From: Firmicutes bacterium UBA5420
Lineage (GTDB): Bacteria > Bacillota > Limnochordia > Darwinibacteriales > Darwinibacteriaceae
Direction: 5' to 3'
Length of the DNA stretch: 25,674 nt
NCBI GenBank assembly: GCA_002409455.1
Contig: DHNI01000061.1
Coordinates: forward strand, 428-26,101
Position numbers and translations under genes: made by a program. Of this stretch, positions 8,467 through 15,650 are shown one piece after another. Position 1 is the first letter of the stretch; each line of letters starts with the position of its first letter. The notes beneath the pieces are model-generated. The model made no database searches, was not told the DNA's origin, and saw only the letters and a list, made by a program, of their open reading frames with translations.

Positions 8467-9683
8467 GATACGATCGCCCCCTCAGTGGAGATGTGAAAAA
8501 CCTGTAAAGGCGAGTCGGGGGAGCTGTGCAAGAGTTCTTGGTGACATACTTCGTCTACAACGAAAATCAGTACCTGCCGCCCCTTTTTCACAAAATTCCA
8601 GGCCCGCTCAATAAGCTCAGGCGTGTCCTTGGGAACCACCCACAGCCAAATGGCGGCACCTTCCGAGAGGTGCGCGCACTCCGTAAGAAGATGCAGAAAA
8701 TCCTTCTTCTCTTGTGCCTTAACGCCTGCCAGGACAGTCAGAATCTGGGTAAGCTGTGCGATTCCTTGCCTAGGCAGAATCTGAAGTGCTCCTTCATGAG
8801 ACGCAACCACATTTTCCGAAGAGTATTCTGCTAAGATAGCGTTAGACACAAGACCGCAGGCCTCTCCCCTTTGGATTAGATAGTTGACCAAAGAAGCCAC
8901 TGTGGTAATCGCCAATTCAGTGCCTACATGAAATTTCGAGACCGCATAGTTGCCTTTGTACAAATCCAAGAAAACGACGCAGGTTGCCGTTACGGTGTGG
9001 TCAAACTGTTTCACTTGAAGGGTTTGGGTTCTCGCTGTGGCGGGCCAGTGAATACTACGTAGCCGATCTCCCTCTTGATAATGCCGTAACCCAGCCAAAC
9101 GAGTAGGGTCTGGGTGCATTCTCCATAGCGCTTTGAAACTCCCAAAGGAAAGACGCGCTGGCAACGCCAAATCGGCAATCTGGTAGATAGGAGGAAAGAC
9201 GACGACGGTCTGTTCTTGCACTACCCCAAACCTCTGTGTACGGATACCGAAAAAATCACCCACGAAGACATCCAAAGGGCCCAGGCAATAGACCCCTCGC
9301 TCGCGGGCAGTGATTTGAAAGGTAACTTCTTGGGACGAACGGGAAGATAGTGCAAACACAGACCGCTTGGGTCTTTTTCCAGTCATAAGCTGCGCAGGGA
9401 TCCGATCGGCTATGGAGATCCAAGCAAAGTTCCATAAGGTGGGATTTGTTACTTGAAGAGTAAGGGAGCGTGTATCGTCAGGAAATAGATAGCACTCTCC
9501 TACGAGACGCTCTACCATCAGCCTTTCTGTGGCTTTTCCTTGACAGTATTGGAAGATGAAAAACAAAAGCAGACCCAGATAAGCAAGGCCATAGGCCGGG
9601 CGCGTCTCCCATAGCAAAGCAACGCCCACGAATAGGAATGTTAGCACTTTCCACAAGGTCAAATCGATCGCCCCTCCTGACAT
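8463..9683 (-). CDS. DUF58 domain-containing protein
   Basis: 406 residues. Two adjacent hydrophobic segments at the N-terminus (about 9-48) anchor it; the core DUF58 signature is 'HYQEGDRLRSIHWPATART...QVKQFDH' near residues 200-230, followed by a von Willebrand-like half. DUF58 proteins occur with MoxR ATPases in envelope or stress-related loci. First gene of the DUF58 - DUF4129 - MoxR unit. The ATG at 9683 has GAGGAA 8 bases upstream; an alternative TTG at 9662 has a stronger AGGAGGGG 8 bases before it, so the start is uncertain by seven codons. Confidence 0.88.
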   Translation of the reverse strand: MSGGAIDLTLWKVLTFLFVGVALLWETRPAYGLAYLGLLLFFIFQYCQGKATERLMVERLVGECYLFPDDTRSLTLQVTNPTLWNFAWISIADRIPAQLMTGKRPKRSVFALSSRSSQEVTFQITARERGVYCLGPLDVFVGDFFGIRTQRFGVVQEQTVVVFPPIYQIADLALPARLSFGSFKALWRMHPDPTRLAGLRHYQEGDRLRSIHWPATARTQTLQVKQFDHTVTATCVVFLDLYKGNYAVSKFHVGTELAITTVASLVNYLIQRGEACGLVSNAILAEYSSENVVASHEGALQILPRQGIAQLTQILTVLAGVKAQEKKDFLHLLTECAHLSEGAAIWLWVVPKDTPELIERAWNFVKKGRQVLIFVVDEVCHQELLHSSPDSPLQVFHISTEGAIVS

Positions 9684-9712
9684 ACTCTTCGTTCCTCGTT
9701 ACCCAAATCCTG

Positions 9713-9740
9713 TTGATTTTCCAGATGAGTTAGGTATACT
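9713..9740 (+). promoter_or_regulatory. Sigma-A-type promoter for the DUF445 gene
   Basis: TTGATT (9713-9718), 16-base spacer, TATACT (9735-9740), about 40 bases upstream of the DUF445 start. Confidence 0.6.
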
Positions 9741-9779
9741 TAGGACAACCTCATGTCACGAAACGAAAGGGTGATGCTT

Positions 9780-10373
9780 ATGAATTGGGAACTAATCTCG
9801 CTACCTATTGTGGCGGCAATCATTGGTTGGGGAACGAATGTTATCGCCATTCGCATGCTCTTCTGGCCTAGGGAACCTATTCGCGTCCTCGGTTTTGAGT
9901 TTCTGGGCGTGCTACCCAAACGCAAACTCGATATCGCCCAAAGTATTGGCGAGGTGCTCAATGACGATCTGCTACCTACCGATGAGCTTATTGCTGCAGT
10001 TAACACAAAAGAAACTCGGGAAAGGGTCACTCGCCTCATCACCAACAATCTTTCTGCAAGGATCCAGCGTTTCTTACCCCGGTTCATTTTAGAACATGCA
10101 GAAGACAAGATTCGGCATCATCTCGATGAGCTCGTGAGTTCGGAGATTGAGGATCTTTTCAGCCAACTGGGTGACAGCTTCAGCCAGGAACTCCAAGACA
10201 AAAAGCTCCTAGGAAATTTAGTCGAAGCAAAGATTAACTCCTTCGACCTGGTGCATCTGGAAAAGCTTGTGCTCAAAGTAGCGAAAAGTGAGCTTCGTTA
10301 CATTGAAGTCTTCGGGGCTATCGTTGGGCTGATTATTGGGTTGGTTCAGGTTCTATTTGTGGTTGTTTTCTAA
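9780..10373 (+). CDS. DUF445 family membrane protein
   Basis: 197 residues. N-terminal membrane segment with the family's 'GWGTNVIAIRMLFWP' (DUF445 proteins typically have GxxTNxxAIxMLF.P), then a helical amphipathic middle region and a second membrane segment at the C-terminus (about 178-197). This hairpin-like topology matches B. subtilis YheB/YtwI-type proteins, though this one is short. Function of the family is unknown. I chose the ATG at 9780 because AAAGGG lies 8 bases before it; the frame also has an ATG at 9753. Confidence 0.83.
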   Translation: MNWELISLPIVAAIIGWGTNVIAIRMLFWPREPIRVLGFEFLGVLPKRKLDIAQSIGEVLNDDLLPTDELIAAVNTKETRERVTRLITNNLSARIQRFLPRFILEHAEDKIRHHLDELVSSEIEDLFSQLGDSFSQELQDKKLLGNLVEAKINSFDLVHLEKLVLKVAKSELRYIEVFGAIVGLIIGLVQVLFVVVF

Positions 10374-10380
10374 AAAAGAA

Positions 10381-10398
10381 GCCCCCGAAACCGGGGGC
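10381..10398 (-). terminator. Shared rho-independent terminator between DUF445 and CAP genes
   Basis: Perfect 7-bp stem GCCCCCG/CGGGGGC with AAAC loop. On the minus strand it is followed by TTCTTTTTTAG, a good U tract, so it serves the CAP gene best; on the plus strand the following sequence is only moderately T-rich. Confidence 0.85.
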
Positions 10399-10406
10399 AG
10401 ATGACT

Positions 10407-11069
10407 TTATTTCTTGATGAAAATCTGGGTAACGTGATAGCTTGTCCCCTGTTTAACAATGCCTACACCTATATGAGTGTAACCGGAATGTAGGATGTTG
10501 GCCCTGTGACCAGCGCTGTTCATGAACAAAGGATGGGCTCTTTCGACACTACCAGTGCGAGCTATGTTCTCTCCAGCACGGGAATAACCTATTCCCGCCT
10601 GATCTAGCATGTTATAAACAGTACCCAATGTGGGTGACACATGCGAAAAATAGTTGTTTACCGCCATATCATGGCTCTTTTTCTTAGCTAGGGCCACCAA
10701 ACCATAGTCAATGGCCAGGGCCTGTTGACCGTTCTTAGCCCGTTCCTGATTCACCTGATTGATTAGTTTCTGTTCATCACTACTAAGGGATGCATCAGGC
10801 AAGGGTACTTTGTTGCCGGGATCGCTAGGTTGCGTCGGTAGTATAGGATTCCCCGGATTAGGGTTTGGGTTCGGATTCGGGTTTGGATTCGGGCTTGGAT
10901 TGGGCCAAGGATTCGGATCTGGTTGCGGACTCGGGTTTGGCCAGCTCGGTTCATTCCAAGAAGGCTGTTGAATATTGGGTACAGTCGGTGCCCACCATGC
11001 CCAGGACGCCTCGGCTAACGGAGCAACAAACAGAACACAGACTAAAGTAAACAAAAGAATTCGTTTCAA
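10407..11069 (-). CDS. Secreted CAP (SCP/PR1, YkwD-like) domain protein
   Basis: 220 residues. Signal peptide at the N-terminus with likely cleavage after AEA (near residue 21), a Trp-rich segment, a Pro-Asn repeat linker (about 40-72), then a CAP domain (about 95-220). The CAP residues are present: 'LINQVNQERAKNG', 'SHDMAVNNYFSHVSP', 'GENIA', 'NSAGHRANIL' and 'HIGVGI'. Bacterial YkwD-type proteins are extracellular and are common in spore formers; their activity is not settled. TTG start with AGGAGG 8 bases upstream. Transcribed from its own TATAAT. Confidence 0.92.
   Translation of the reverse strand: MKRILLFTLVCVLFVAPLAEASWAWWAPTVPNIQQPSWNEPSWPNPSPQPDPNPWPNPSPNPNPNPNPNPNPGNPILPTQPSDPGNKVPLPDASLSSDEQKLINQVNQERAKNGQQALAIDYGLVALAKKKSHDMAVNNYFSHVSPTLGTVYNMLDQAGIGYSRAGENIARTGSVERAHPLFMNSAGHRANILHSGYTHIGVGIVKQGTSYHVTQIFIKK
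10855..10940 (-). repeat. Low-complexity Pro-Asn codon repeat
   Basis: Degenerate 6- and 12-base repeats encode the (PN)n linker of the CAP protein. Such arrays can change copy number. Antisense glycine-rich ORFs here are artefacts of the repeat. Confidence 0.85.
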
Positions 11070-11105
11070 GCTGATTTCCTCCTAGATAAGAATTTACTAG
11101 GTTCT

Positions 11106-11111
11106 ATTATA
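11106..11111 (-). promoter_or_regulatory. -10 box of the CAP gene promoter
   Basis: Perfect TATAAT on the minus strand, 37 bases upstream of the TTG start. The -35 region (TTTCAG) is a poor match. Confidence 0.55.
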
Positions 11112-11159
11112 ACAGGTATAGAAATCAGCCTGAAATGTAAATTATGGTATTGTCCCAGG

Positions 11160-11453
11160 TCAGCTCTTGTTTCTCCGGCGTAATTCCTGAACGATCATTT
11201 GCGGCGAAAAACTGCCCTTAAAGACGACTTCGTCATTAATGATTACAAGCGGCAAGGGTCTTTCTGTTCTCCAGTGGCAGCCCGCGGCCTCGCGACTTGT
11301 CACATCAATGAAACGAACCTTATATCGAGGGCCAATGCCCCTTTTTACAGCATGTTTAAGATACATCACAGCCTCTCCCAGAGGCATACTTTTCCTTCAA
11401 CCGCCGCAAGATGATACGATCGAGTTAGCTGTTCCGTATACGATTATCTCCAC
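11160..11453 (-). CDS. Probable selenoprotein: YuzD-like thioredoxin-fold protein with CGGU motif
   Basis: 97 residues if the in-frame TGA at 11399-11397 is read as selenocysteine (residue 19). Start GTG at 11453 with GGGAGGG 6 bases upstream; no other good start exists for the downstream frame. Residues 1-15 form the first strand (VEIIVYGT), Cys16-Gly-Gly-Sec19 is a CxxC-type redox motif, followed by a helix ('PLGEAVMYLKHAVKR'), a strand 'VRFIDV', and 'LPLVIINDEVVFKG' with a candidate cis-proline near 68: the order of a small thioredoxin fold. By eye it aligns with B. subtilis YuzD (DUF1462), where the same place is CxxC. A SECIS-like hairpin follows the TGA. The true stop is also TGA (11162-11160), with no such hairpin. 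It follows the upstream gene by 40 bases in the same direction. Alternatives: a pseudogene or a sequencing error of TGC/TGT. Confidence 0.78.
11371..11399 (-). promoter_or_regulatory. Candidate bacterial SECIS element
   Basis: Immediately downstream of the in-frame TGA (11399-11397) come 11 bases, then a perfect 6-bp stem GCCTCT/AGAGGC with a GGG loop (11385-11371). The loop begins 17 bases after the TGA and starts with G. This fits the bacterial SECIS consensus as I recall it: loop of 3-14 bases with a G in the first two positions, about 16-37 bases from UGA. The hairpin lies inside the coding region, as in bacterial selenoprotein mRNAs. Confidence 0.7.
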
Positions 11454-11455
11454 AT

Positions 11456-11485
11456 CTAGCCCTCCCATTGCTGGTACTGGGCTAG
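11456..11485 (-). promoter_or_regulatory. Hairpin covering the ribosome site of the selenoprotein gene
   Basis: CTAGCCC and GGGCTAG (7-bp perfect arms, 16-base loop) end 2 bases before the GTG start; the 3' arm includes the GGG of the Shine-Dalgarno GGGAGGG, so the stem would mask it. Confidence 0.45.
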
Positions 11486-11493
11486 TATATGCC

Positions 11494-12807
11494 TTATCCC
11501 CTTCCAAGGACCCTCTGCCAAAAGCCACGCGGCTTATTTTTCTCCACATCTTCTAAATCTCGCAGACGGTTTTTGGTCCGTGCAATCCCCTGTTCCACTT
11601 GGGCAAAACTTTCCTGCCAAAGTTTTTTACTCTGCTCCTGTCCCTGCTGCAAACTAAGTACACGTCGCTCCAAGCGATCTATACGTGTCAGAAGAGGATT
11701 TAGATCAACAGGTTCTGGCAGCTTAAACTCCCTTTGCCAGCGGGCCATTTCTTCCCTCACTTTTTCCCACTCTTGCAGGGTGCGAAAAGCCTGTTCCACA
11801 AAGGCTGCCTGTAACTTCGCTTCTTCGCTCTCCCTCTTTGTTTGTGCTCTGTCCTTCGATTCAGGAGCGGGTTCGGGGGGAGGTTCGGGGGCAGGCTCGA
11901 GAGCCGGCTCCACTAGAGCCGTCTGGGGCATTATCTCAGGCTCCGCTATCTTTGGTTCATAGATAGCAATCGTGTGCATGCCCTCCACCATCCAAGCATA
12001 GTCAAAGTCTCCCCTCTGAAGCGCCCTTCGATCGGACCAGTGGTCGAATCGCGCTTCATAGAACCCACTTCCCTCTCCCCATAAAACCCTCCAGTAGCCA
12101 TTCTGAAAGGAGTAGCCAACATTCGAAACATGACCCTCACCAGAGGAAATACGCGTAATGGGAGACCATTGTTGCTCCTTCTGGCGAACCCGTAAGATCG
12201 TCTTCTCGTTTTCTTCCTGCCAAAAAAGATACAAACGCTCCGCGGTAGGTATAAACTGGGGATAACTGCAGCGTTCCTCGGAAAAAACTACGGCTCCGCT
12301 CCATACACGATGCTCTACGTTGTATACCCTGTAAAATAGCTGTTGATCGCTATGTCCACAATAGACCAAATGCAAGTAACCATCACTATTCCAGCTGGCA
12401 CTCACACTCGACCTCTCTGCGAAAACATTAATGGATACTGCCTGCGGAATACTCCACTTTTCACTAAAGACTTGGTGCCTTAGTTGGACACCATGGCCCA
12501 CCGCCTGTTTGGTAAAGTAAAAGAGGTGACTGTTTCCAAGGCCGTCATTAATTAGCCGACCCCCTCCTTCATAGAGTTGATCAAATTCAATACGCTCGCT
12601 CTGTAGATCATCTGTGCCACTAAAATGCCAGGCGTAGGTTTTGTTTAAGAAGCCTACAATGCGCACTGCCTCACCATTCACCACAACTGCAGCATCAGCA
12701 ACATTCTCCTGTAACACCCTTGCCTTTCCCTGCATAGAGTGGATTACCAAGGAACCATCGCGCAGCTCAACACTGCTGAATTTTGGATGTCTGATCTTTA
12801 TTAACAA
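11494..12807 (-). CDS. Unrecognised protein: beta-propeller-like N-terminal part, Pro/Glu linker, coiled coil
   Basis: About 437 residues; I do not recognise a named family. Residues 1 to about 280 show repeated strands with aromatic patterns ('YLHLVYCG...LFYRVYN', 'RLYLFWQEEN...LRVR', 'YWRVLWGEGS.FYEARF') like BNR/sialidase-type beta-propeller blades. A Pro-Glu rich linker (about 298-318, EPAPEPPPEPAPE) is followed by a long charged coiled coil to the C-terminus. No signal peptide. The TTG at 12807 has GGAGG 7 bases upstream; a GTG two codons earlier is too close to that site. Divergent from a SPOCS-domain gene, so a spore-coat or spore-surface role is a reasonable guess, not shown. The coiled coil suggests a multimeric structural protein. 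Confidence 0.7.
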   Translation of the reverse strand: MLIKIRHPKFSSVELRDGSLVIHSMQGKARVLQENVADAAVVVNGEAVRIVGFLNKTYAWHFSGTDDLQSERIEFDQLYEGGGRLINDGLGNSHLFYFTKQAVGHGVQLRHQVFSEKWSIPQAVSINVFAERSSVSASWNSDGYLHLVYCGHSDQQLFYRVYNVEHRVWSGAVVFSEERCSYPQFIPTAERLYLFWQEENEKTILRVRQKEQQWSPITRISSGEGHVSNVGYSFQNGYWRVLWGEGSGFYEARFDHWSDRRALQRGDFDYAWMVEGMHTIAIYEPKIAEPEIMPQTALVEPALEPAPEPPPEPAPESKDRAQTKRESEEAKLQAAFVEQAFRTLQEWEKVREEMARWQREFKLPEPVDLNPLLTRIDRLERRVLSLQQGQEQSKKLWQESFAQVEQGIARTKNRLRDLEDVEKNKPRGFWQRVLGRG

Positions 12808-12926
12808 AGCCACACCTCCTCACAATTAAGGTATGCAGGAGCCTGGACATTCAGACATTTTCTTGTGAGCTACGCACTCCCATTTCACAGTTAGCATAGT
12901 ATGGTCTAGAGAAAGGAGGGTTAAGT

Positions 12927-13505
12927 ATGAATTGTGATTATGAGCCCGATTTCCAGCGGGAGGTTATTTATGTCAATAAGGTCTACAACGAATGCTCCAT
13001 TATTGACTGCCCTACCTATCGGATTCCGATTCCTCCCACCTACCCGTTAGCAGTCAACATCGTTGATTGCGCCATCACCGACATTGTCGCTGAAGGGGTC
13101 ATTGTGGGAAACAACGAGATCGACATCGTTGTCAACTTTGTCATGAATGTGGAGTATGACAGCAACGGAACGAGCCAGTTTATCCAACAAACCGCCCAAT
13201 ACCGCCGCCGCGGGGTTCGTCTGGAAGGTGCCATCCCCGGGATGAATGTGGTGATCTTACCCCTAGTCCGTTGCCTATCTTGCCGGGCTGTTGATGGAGG
13301 TACAGTCATTGAGTGCGACGTGGGTATCTACCTAGTTTTGAAGGCCGTCGCCCTAGTGCAATTGGAGGTCATGGGCCGTTTTGCTCCCGAACCACCAGAA
13401 TGTGAGCAGGTGTCTCCCATTGGTTGCCCAGAATGGTTCGAGCTGGCGGAGTCTGGTGCGTTCTGGCCTCCATTTCCACCACAGCCTCAAAGAGAGCATC
13501 GGTAA
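12927..13505 (+). CDS. SPOCS-domain-like protein, probable spore protein
   Basis: 192 residues, no signal peptide. The middle (about 45-150) resembles the SPOCS (SipL/SPO-coat, DUF3794) domain: 'ITDIVAEGVIVGNNEIDIVVNF' then 'GAIPGMNVVILPLVRCL...GGTVIECDVGIYLVLKAVALVQLEV', where 'PGM.V' and the following strands are the best-conserved pieces. SPOCS domains occur in spore coat or coat-tethering proteins such as C. difficile SipL. The N- and C-terminal parts are Cys- and Pro-rich (about eight Cys in total), which would suit cross-linking. AAGGAGG 7 bases before the ATG. A terminator follows directly. Confidence 0.68.
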   Translation: MNCDYEPDFQREVIYVNKVYNECSIIDCPTYRIPIPPTYPLAVNIVDCAITDIVAEGVIVGNNEIDIVVNFVMNVEYDSNGTSQFIQQTAQYRRRGVRLEGAIPGMNVVILPLVRCLSCRAVDGGTVIECDVGIYLVLKAVALVQLEVMGRFAPEPPECEQVSPIGCPEWFELAESGAFWPPFPPQPQREHR

Positions 13506-13508
13506 GGA

Positions 13509-13544
13509 AAGCCCAAGTCCAGCGCTTAGCTGGATTTGGCTTTT
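13509..13544 (+). terminator. Rho-independent terminator after the SPOCS-like gene
   Basis: Near-perfect 14-bp stem (AAGCC.AAGTCCAGC with GCTGGATTTGGCTT; one bulge, one G-T pair), 5-base loop, followed by TTTT. Confidence 0.8.
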
Positions 13545-13604
13545 AGAAAAAGTGGGACAACTGTTGATTGGCTTTGCCAATCACCTTAGAAAGGGCGATC
13601 ACTC

Positions 13605-14591
13605 TTGCGAATCATCGTTACTACACGCTTCTACAGAAACGGCCAAACAACCCATGTAACGGATCTTTGCACTGAGCTTATTCGACAGGGGCATCAAGTA
13701 CTTTTGATCATGAACCAGCTCCATGATCCAGGCTATGTACGATGGCTAAGGCAGACCAAGATTCCCTATGTAACGACCCCGGATCTCGGTAAGCTACGGA
13801 AATGTGTCGAAAGATGGTTGCCGAATCCCCACATTATCCATAATCATTCCCACCATACCCTCCCCACCGCCGATGCTTTGAGTAATCTACTGCAAATCCC
13901 CAGCATTACAACGGTGCATTACCTCAACTTCCAGTCTACAAGTCTCTTAAAACGGCAAAACGGGGTGATTGTGATTAGTCGCGAAATGCAGAGGATATTC
14001 CAGGATATGCAGGTTACCACCTATGTGGTGGAAAACGGAATCCCTCTGCCGCAACGGCTGCCATTGATGAAGCCTTGGCGCCAACGAGCCCTTTTTTTAG
14101 CCCAAACAACGCCGGAAAAGGAAAAGAACTTTCGGAGTATGACCGAAAGCCTTTTGGAATGGGGTTGGAACGTGAGTAGCGCCGGCAATTGGCGCCACGA
14201 AGGTATAACGTATCATGGATGGATCAATGAGATCGGTTTTTTGCTCAGACAGACCAACTTAGTTATTGGTACCGGCAGAGCAGTGCGCGAAGCAATGGCT
14301 TGGGGCATCCCCGCCTGGGTTTTAGGAGCCTATTGCGATGGATTAGTTACTCCAGAAAATGCGGCCCAACTGGAAGAAACGAATTTCAGCGGACGTTCCA
14401 GTAGGCGACCATTTTCGCGAAGTGAGGCTGCTTCGTATCTTAAGGAGCCATCTCCTCAAGTTTTGGAGGCCTTGGGAACGTTCGGTAAAAGACGCGCCCA
14501 AGAGCACTACTCGATCCAGAACATGGTGGAGAAAGTCCTTGCAGTCTATGGCGAATACCTTCCCAAATGTTTGAGAGAAAAGCAAACTTAG
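13605..14591 (+). CDS. Glycosyltransferase, GT4-like (GT-B fold)
   Basis: 328 residues. N-terminal Rossmann half with the donor/acceptor pattern of GT4 enzymes: 'RFYRNGQTTHVTDLCTELIRQGHQVLLI', 'PHIIHNHSHHTLPTADAL', 'TTVHYL', then 'VIVISREMQRIF...VVENGIP' at the domain link. The C-terminal half has 'ALFLAQTTPEKEKN' and 'VIGTGRAVREAMAWGIPAWVLG', corresponding to the E-x7-E nucleotide-sugar site of GT-B enzymes, with the first Glu less clear. TTG start with AAAGGG 9 bases upstream. Position after the SPOCS-like gene (about 100 bases, with a terminator between) suggests it may glycosylate a spore-surface or envelope component; substrate unknown. Confidence 0.8.
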   Translation: MRIIVTTRFYRNGQTTHVTDLCTELIRQGHQVLLIMNQLHDPGYVRWLRQTKIPYVTTPDLGKLRKCVERWLPNPHIIHNHSHHTLPTADALSNLLQIPSITTVHYLNFQSTSLLKRQNGVIVISREMQRIFQDMQVTTYVVENGIPLPQRLPLMKPWRQRALFLAQTTPEKEKNFRSMTESLLEWGWNVSSAGNWRHEGITYHGWINEIGFLLRQTNLVIGTGRAVREAMAWGIPAWVLGAYCDGLVTPENAAQLEETNFSGRSSRRPFSRSEAASYLKEPSPQVLEALGTFGKRRAQEHYSIQNMVEKVLAVYGEYLPKCLREKQT

Positions 14592-14647
14592 ACAGGAATA
14601 CCACGGGAAATGTCTAAGATAACAAGGGAGAGGAAGGAGGAATTCTC

Positions 14648-14968
14648 GTGAAACTTGTGATTACAGTGGTTGAAGACAACGATGTCGCTTTCCTGATGGA
14701 AGCGCTGATAGATAACGGATTTCAAGCCACCAGGCTAGCCAGTACAGGAGGCTTTTTGCTACAGGGAAATACAACTTTACTCATTGGCGTTCAGGATGCG
14801 CAAGTTGAGTCCGTCATTAGCGTCATCCGAGCCACATGTGCACCGCGCAAGAAAATCATTCCTCAAATGACACCCGAACTACCTACTGCGATTGGCGTTC
14901 CGGTTGAGATTGAAGCCGGCGGTGCCATCGTGTTTGTAGTTGATGTCGATCAGTTTTGGAAGCTATAG
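14648..14968 (+). CDS. darA: Cyclic-di-AMP receptor DarA/PstA (PII-like, DUF970)
   Basis: 106 residues, the family's usual size. The sequence follows B. subtilis DarA (YaaQ): MKLVI strand, 'RLASTGGFLLQGNTTLLIGV' with the TGGF..xGNTT loop that contacts c-di-AMP, and the C-terminal 'VEIEAGGAIVFVVDVDQF'. These trimeric PII-like proteins bind c-di-AMP; downstream targets are not well known. GTG start with AGGAGG 7 bases upstream. It usually sits near tmk/holB in Bacillota; here it follows a glycosyltransferase gene. Its last 6 bases overlap the convergent CPBP gene. Confidence 0.95.
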   Translation: MKLVITVVEDNDVAFLMEALIDNGFQATRLASTGGFLLQGNTTLLIGVQDAQVESVISVIRATCAPRKKIIPQMTPELPTAIGVPVEIEAGGAIVFVVDVDQFWKL

Positions 14969-15622
14969 GCCAGAAAACCAGAAAAGGAGAACCAGGCCAT
15001 TAGCTGTAGCATGAGCTATGATTGGGATAAAGACGTTTTTAGAACGTATGAAGAGCACACCTAAGAGAATGCCCGCGATTAAGACGGGGATGAATTGAAG
15101 CACATAGAAGTGTAGAAGTGCAAAAATAAGTGCCGCGAAGAAGATGGCCTTTTTGGTTCCGAAGCGTTCCTTCCAAAGATCCACAAGTAAGCCCCTGAAA
15201 AACAGTTCTTCGCCCAAAGGCGCCCCGAGAGTCAGGAGGAACACCATTCCGAAGGACACAAGGGGCTTATTGCTTATTAAGAGCCCCTCTACGCCCGCCC
15301 GTTCCATCAGAATCAAGTTTTGAACCAAACTAGAGTCGAAAAACTCAAGGGCCACACGAACACTGGCAAGCCCCATGACGGTGTTCACGACATAAAGACC
15401 GATTCCACTTACTATACCCCAGGCAAGATCCTTACGGTCTAGGCGATAAAATACCCCTTTACGAGCTCCAAGGATGCCACCTACAATGAAAAGCAACTGC
15501 TGCCAGGCGAGCAGGACAAGCCTGATTTCTTCAGTTTGGGGAAGAAAGCCTGCTATTAGGCCCGTAATTAGCACGGCTATGAGCACAAAGAAAACCCAAA
15601 ACGCACCTGTATCTACTGACAT
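14963..15622 (-). CDS. CPBP-family intramembrane glutamic protease (Abi/Rce1-like)
   Basis: 219 residues, about six membrane segments. The three CPBP motifs are present: EELFFRG (motif 1, EExxxR), 'FALLHF' (motif 2, FxxxH) and 'HATANGL' (motif 3, HxxxN). The family includes Rce1-type CAAX proteases and bacterial bacteriocin-immunity or peptide-maturation proteins. ATG start with GAGG 5 bases upstream, a rather weak site. No bacteriocin precursor gene is evident next to it. Confidence 0.92.
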   Translation of the reverse strand: MSVDTGAFWVFFVLIAVLITGLIAGFLPQTEEIRLVLLAWQQLLFIVGGILGARKGVFYRLDRKDLAWGIVSGIGLYVVNTVMGLASVRVALEFFDSSLVQNLILMERAGVEGLLISNKPLVSFGMVFLLTLGAPLGEELFFRGLLVDLWKERFGTKKAIFFAALIFALLHFYVLQFIPVLIAGILLGVLFIRSKNVFIPIIAHATANGLVLLFWFSGL

Positions 15623-15650
15623 CTCCGCCTCTACCCCCCCGTAGATGAAA

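Noticed and set aside
10759..10971. Glycine/phenylalanine-rich plus-strand ORF
   Set aside because: It is the reverse complement of the Pro-Asn codon repeat of the CAP gene.
11385..11387. ATG at 11387 as the start of a 75-residue protein instead of the selenoprotein
   Set aside because: No ribosome site in front (only AAGGAAAAGT, with AAGGA 6 bases away, which is weak), the ATG lies next to the hairpin, and the product would lack the first strand and redox motif of its fold. Still the fallback if Sec is disproved.
11489..11962. A 157-codon plus-strand ORF, Ser/Gly/Arg-rich
   Set aside because: Antisense to the coiled coil and EP-rich linker of the minus-strand gene; no ribosome site, composition explained by the repeat.
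12814..12926. Possible sporulation (SigK/SigE-like) -10 boxes, CATACCTTA on the minus strand and CATAGTATG on the plus strand
   Set aside because: Both fit CATA---T loosely, but no convincing -35 element at the right distance, so I do not annotate them as promoters.
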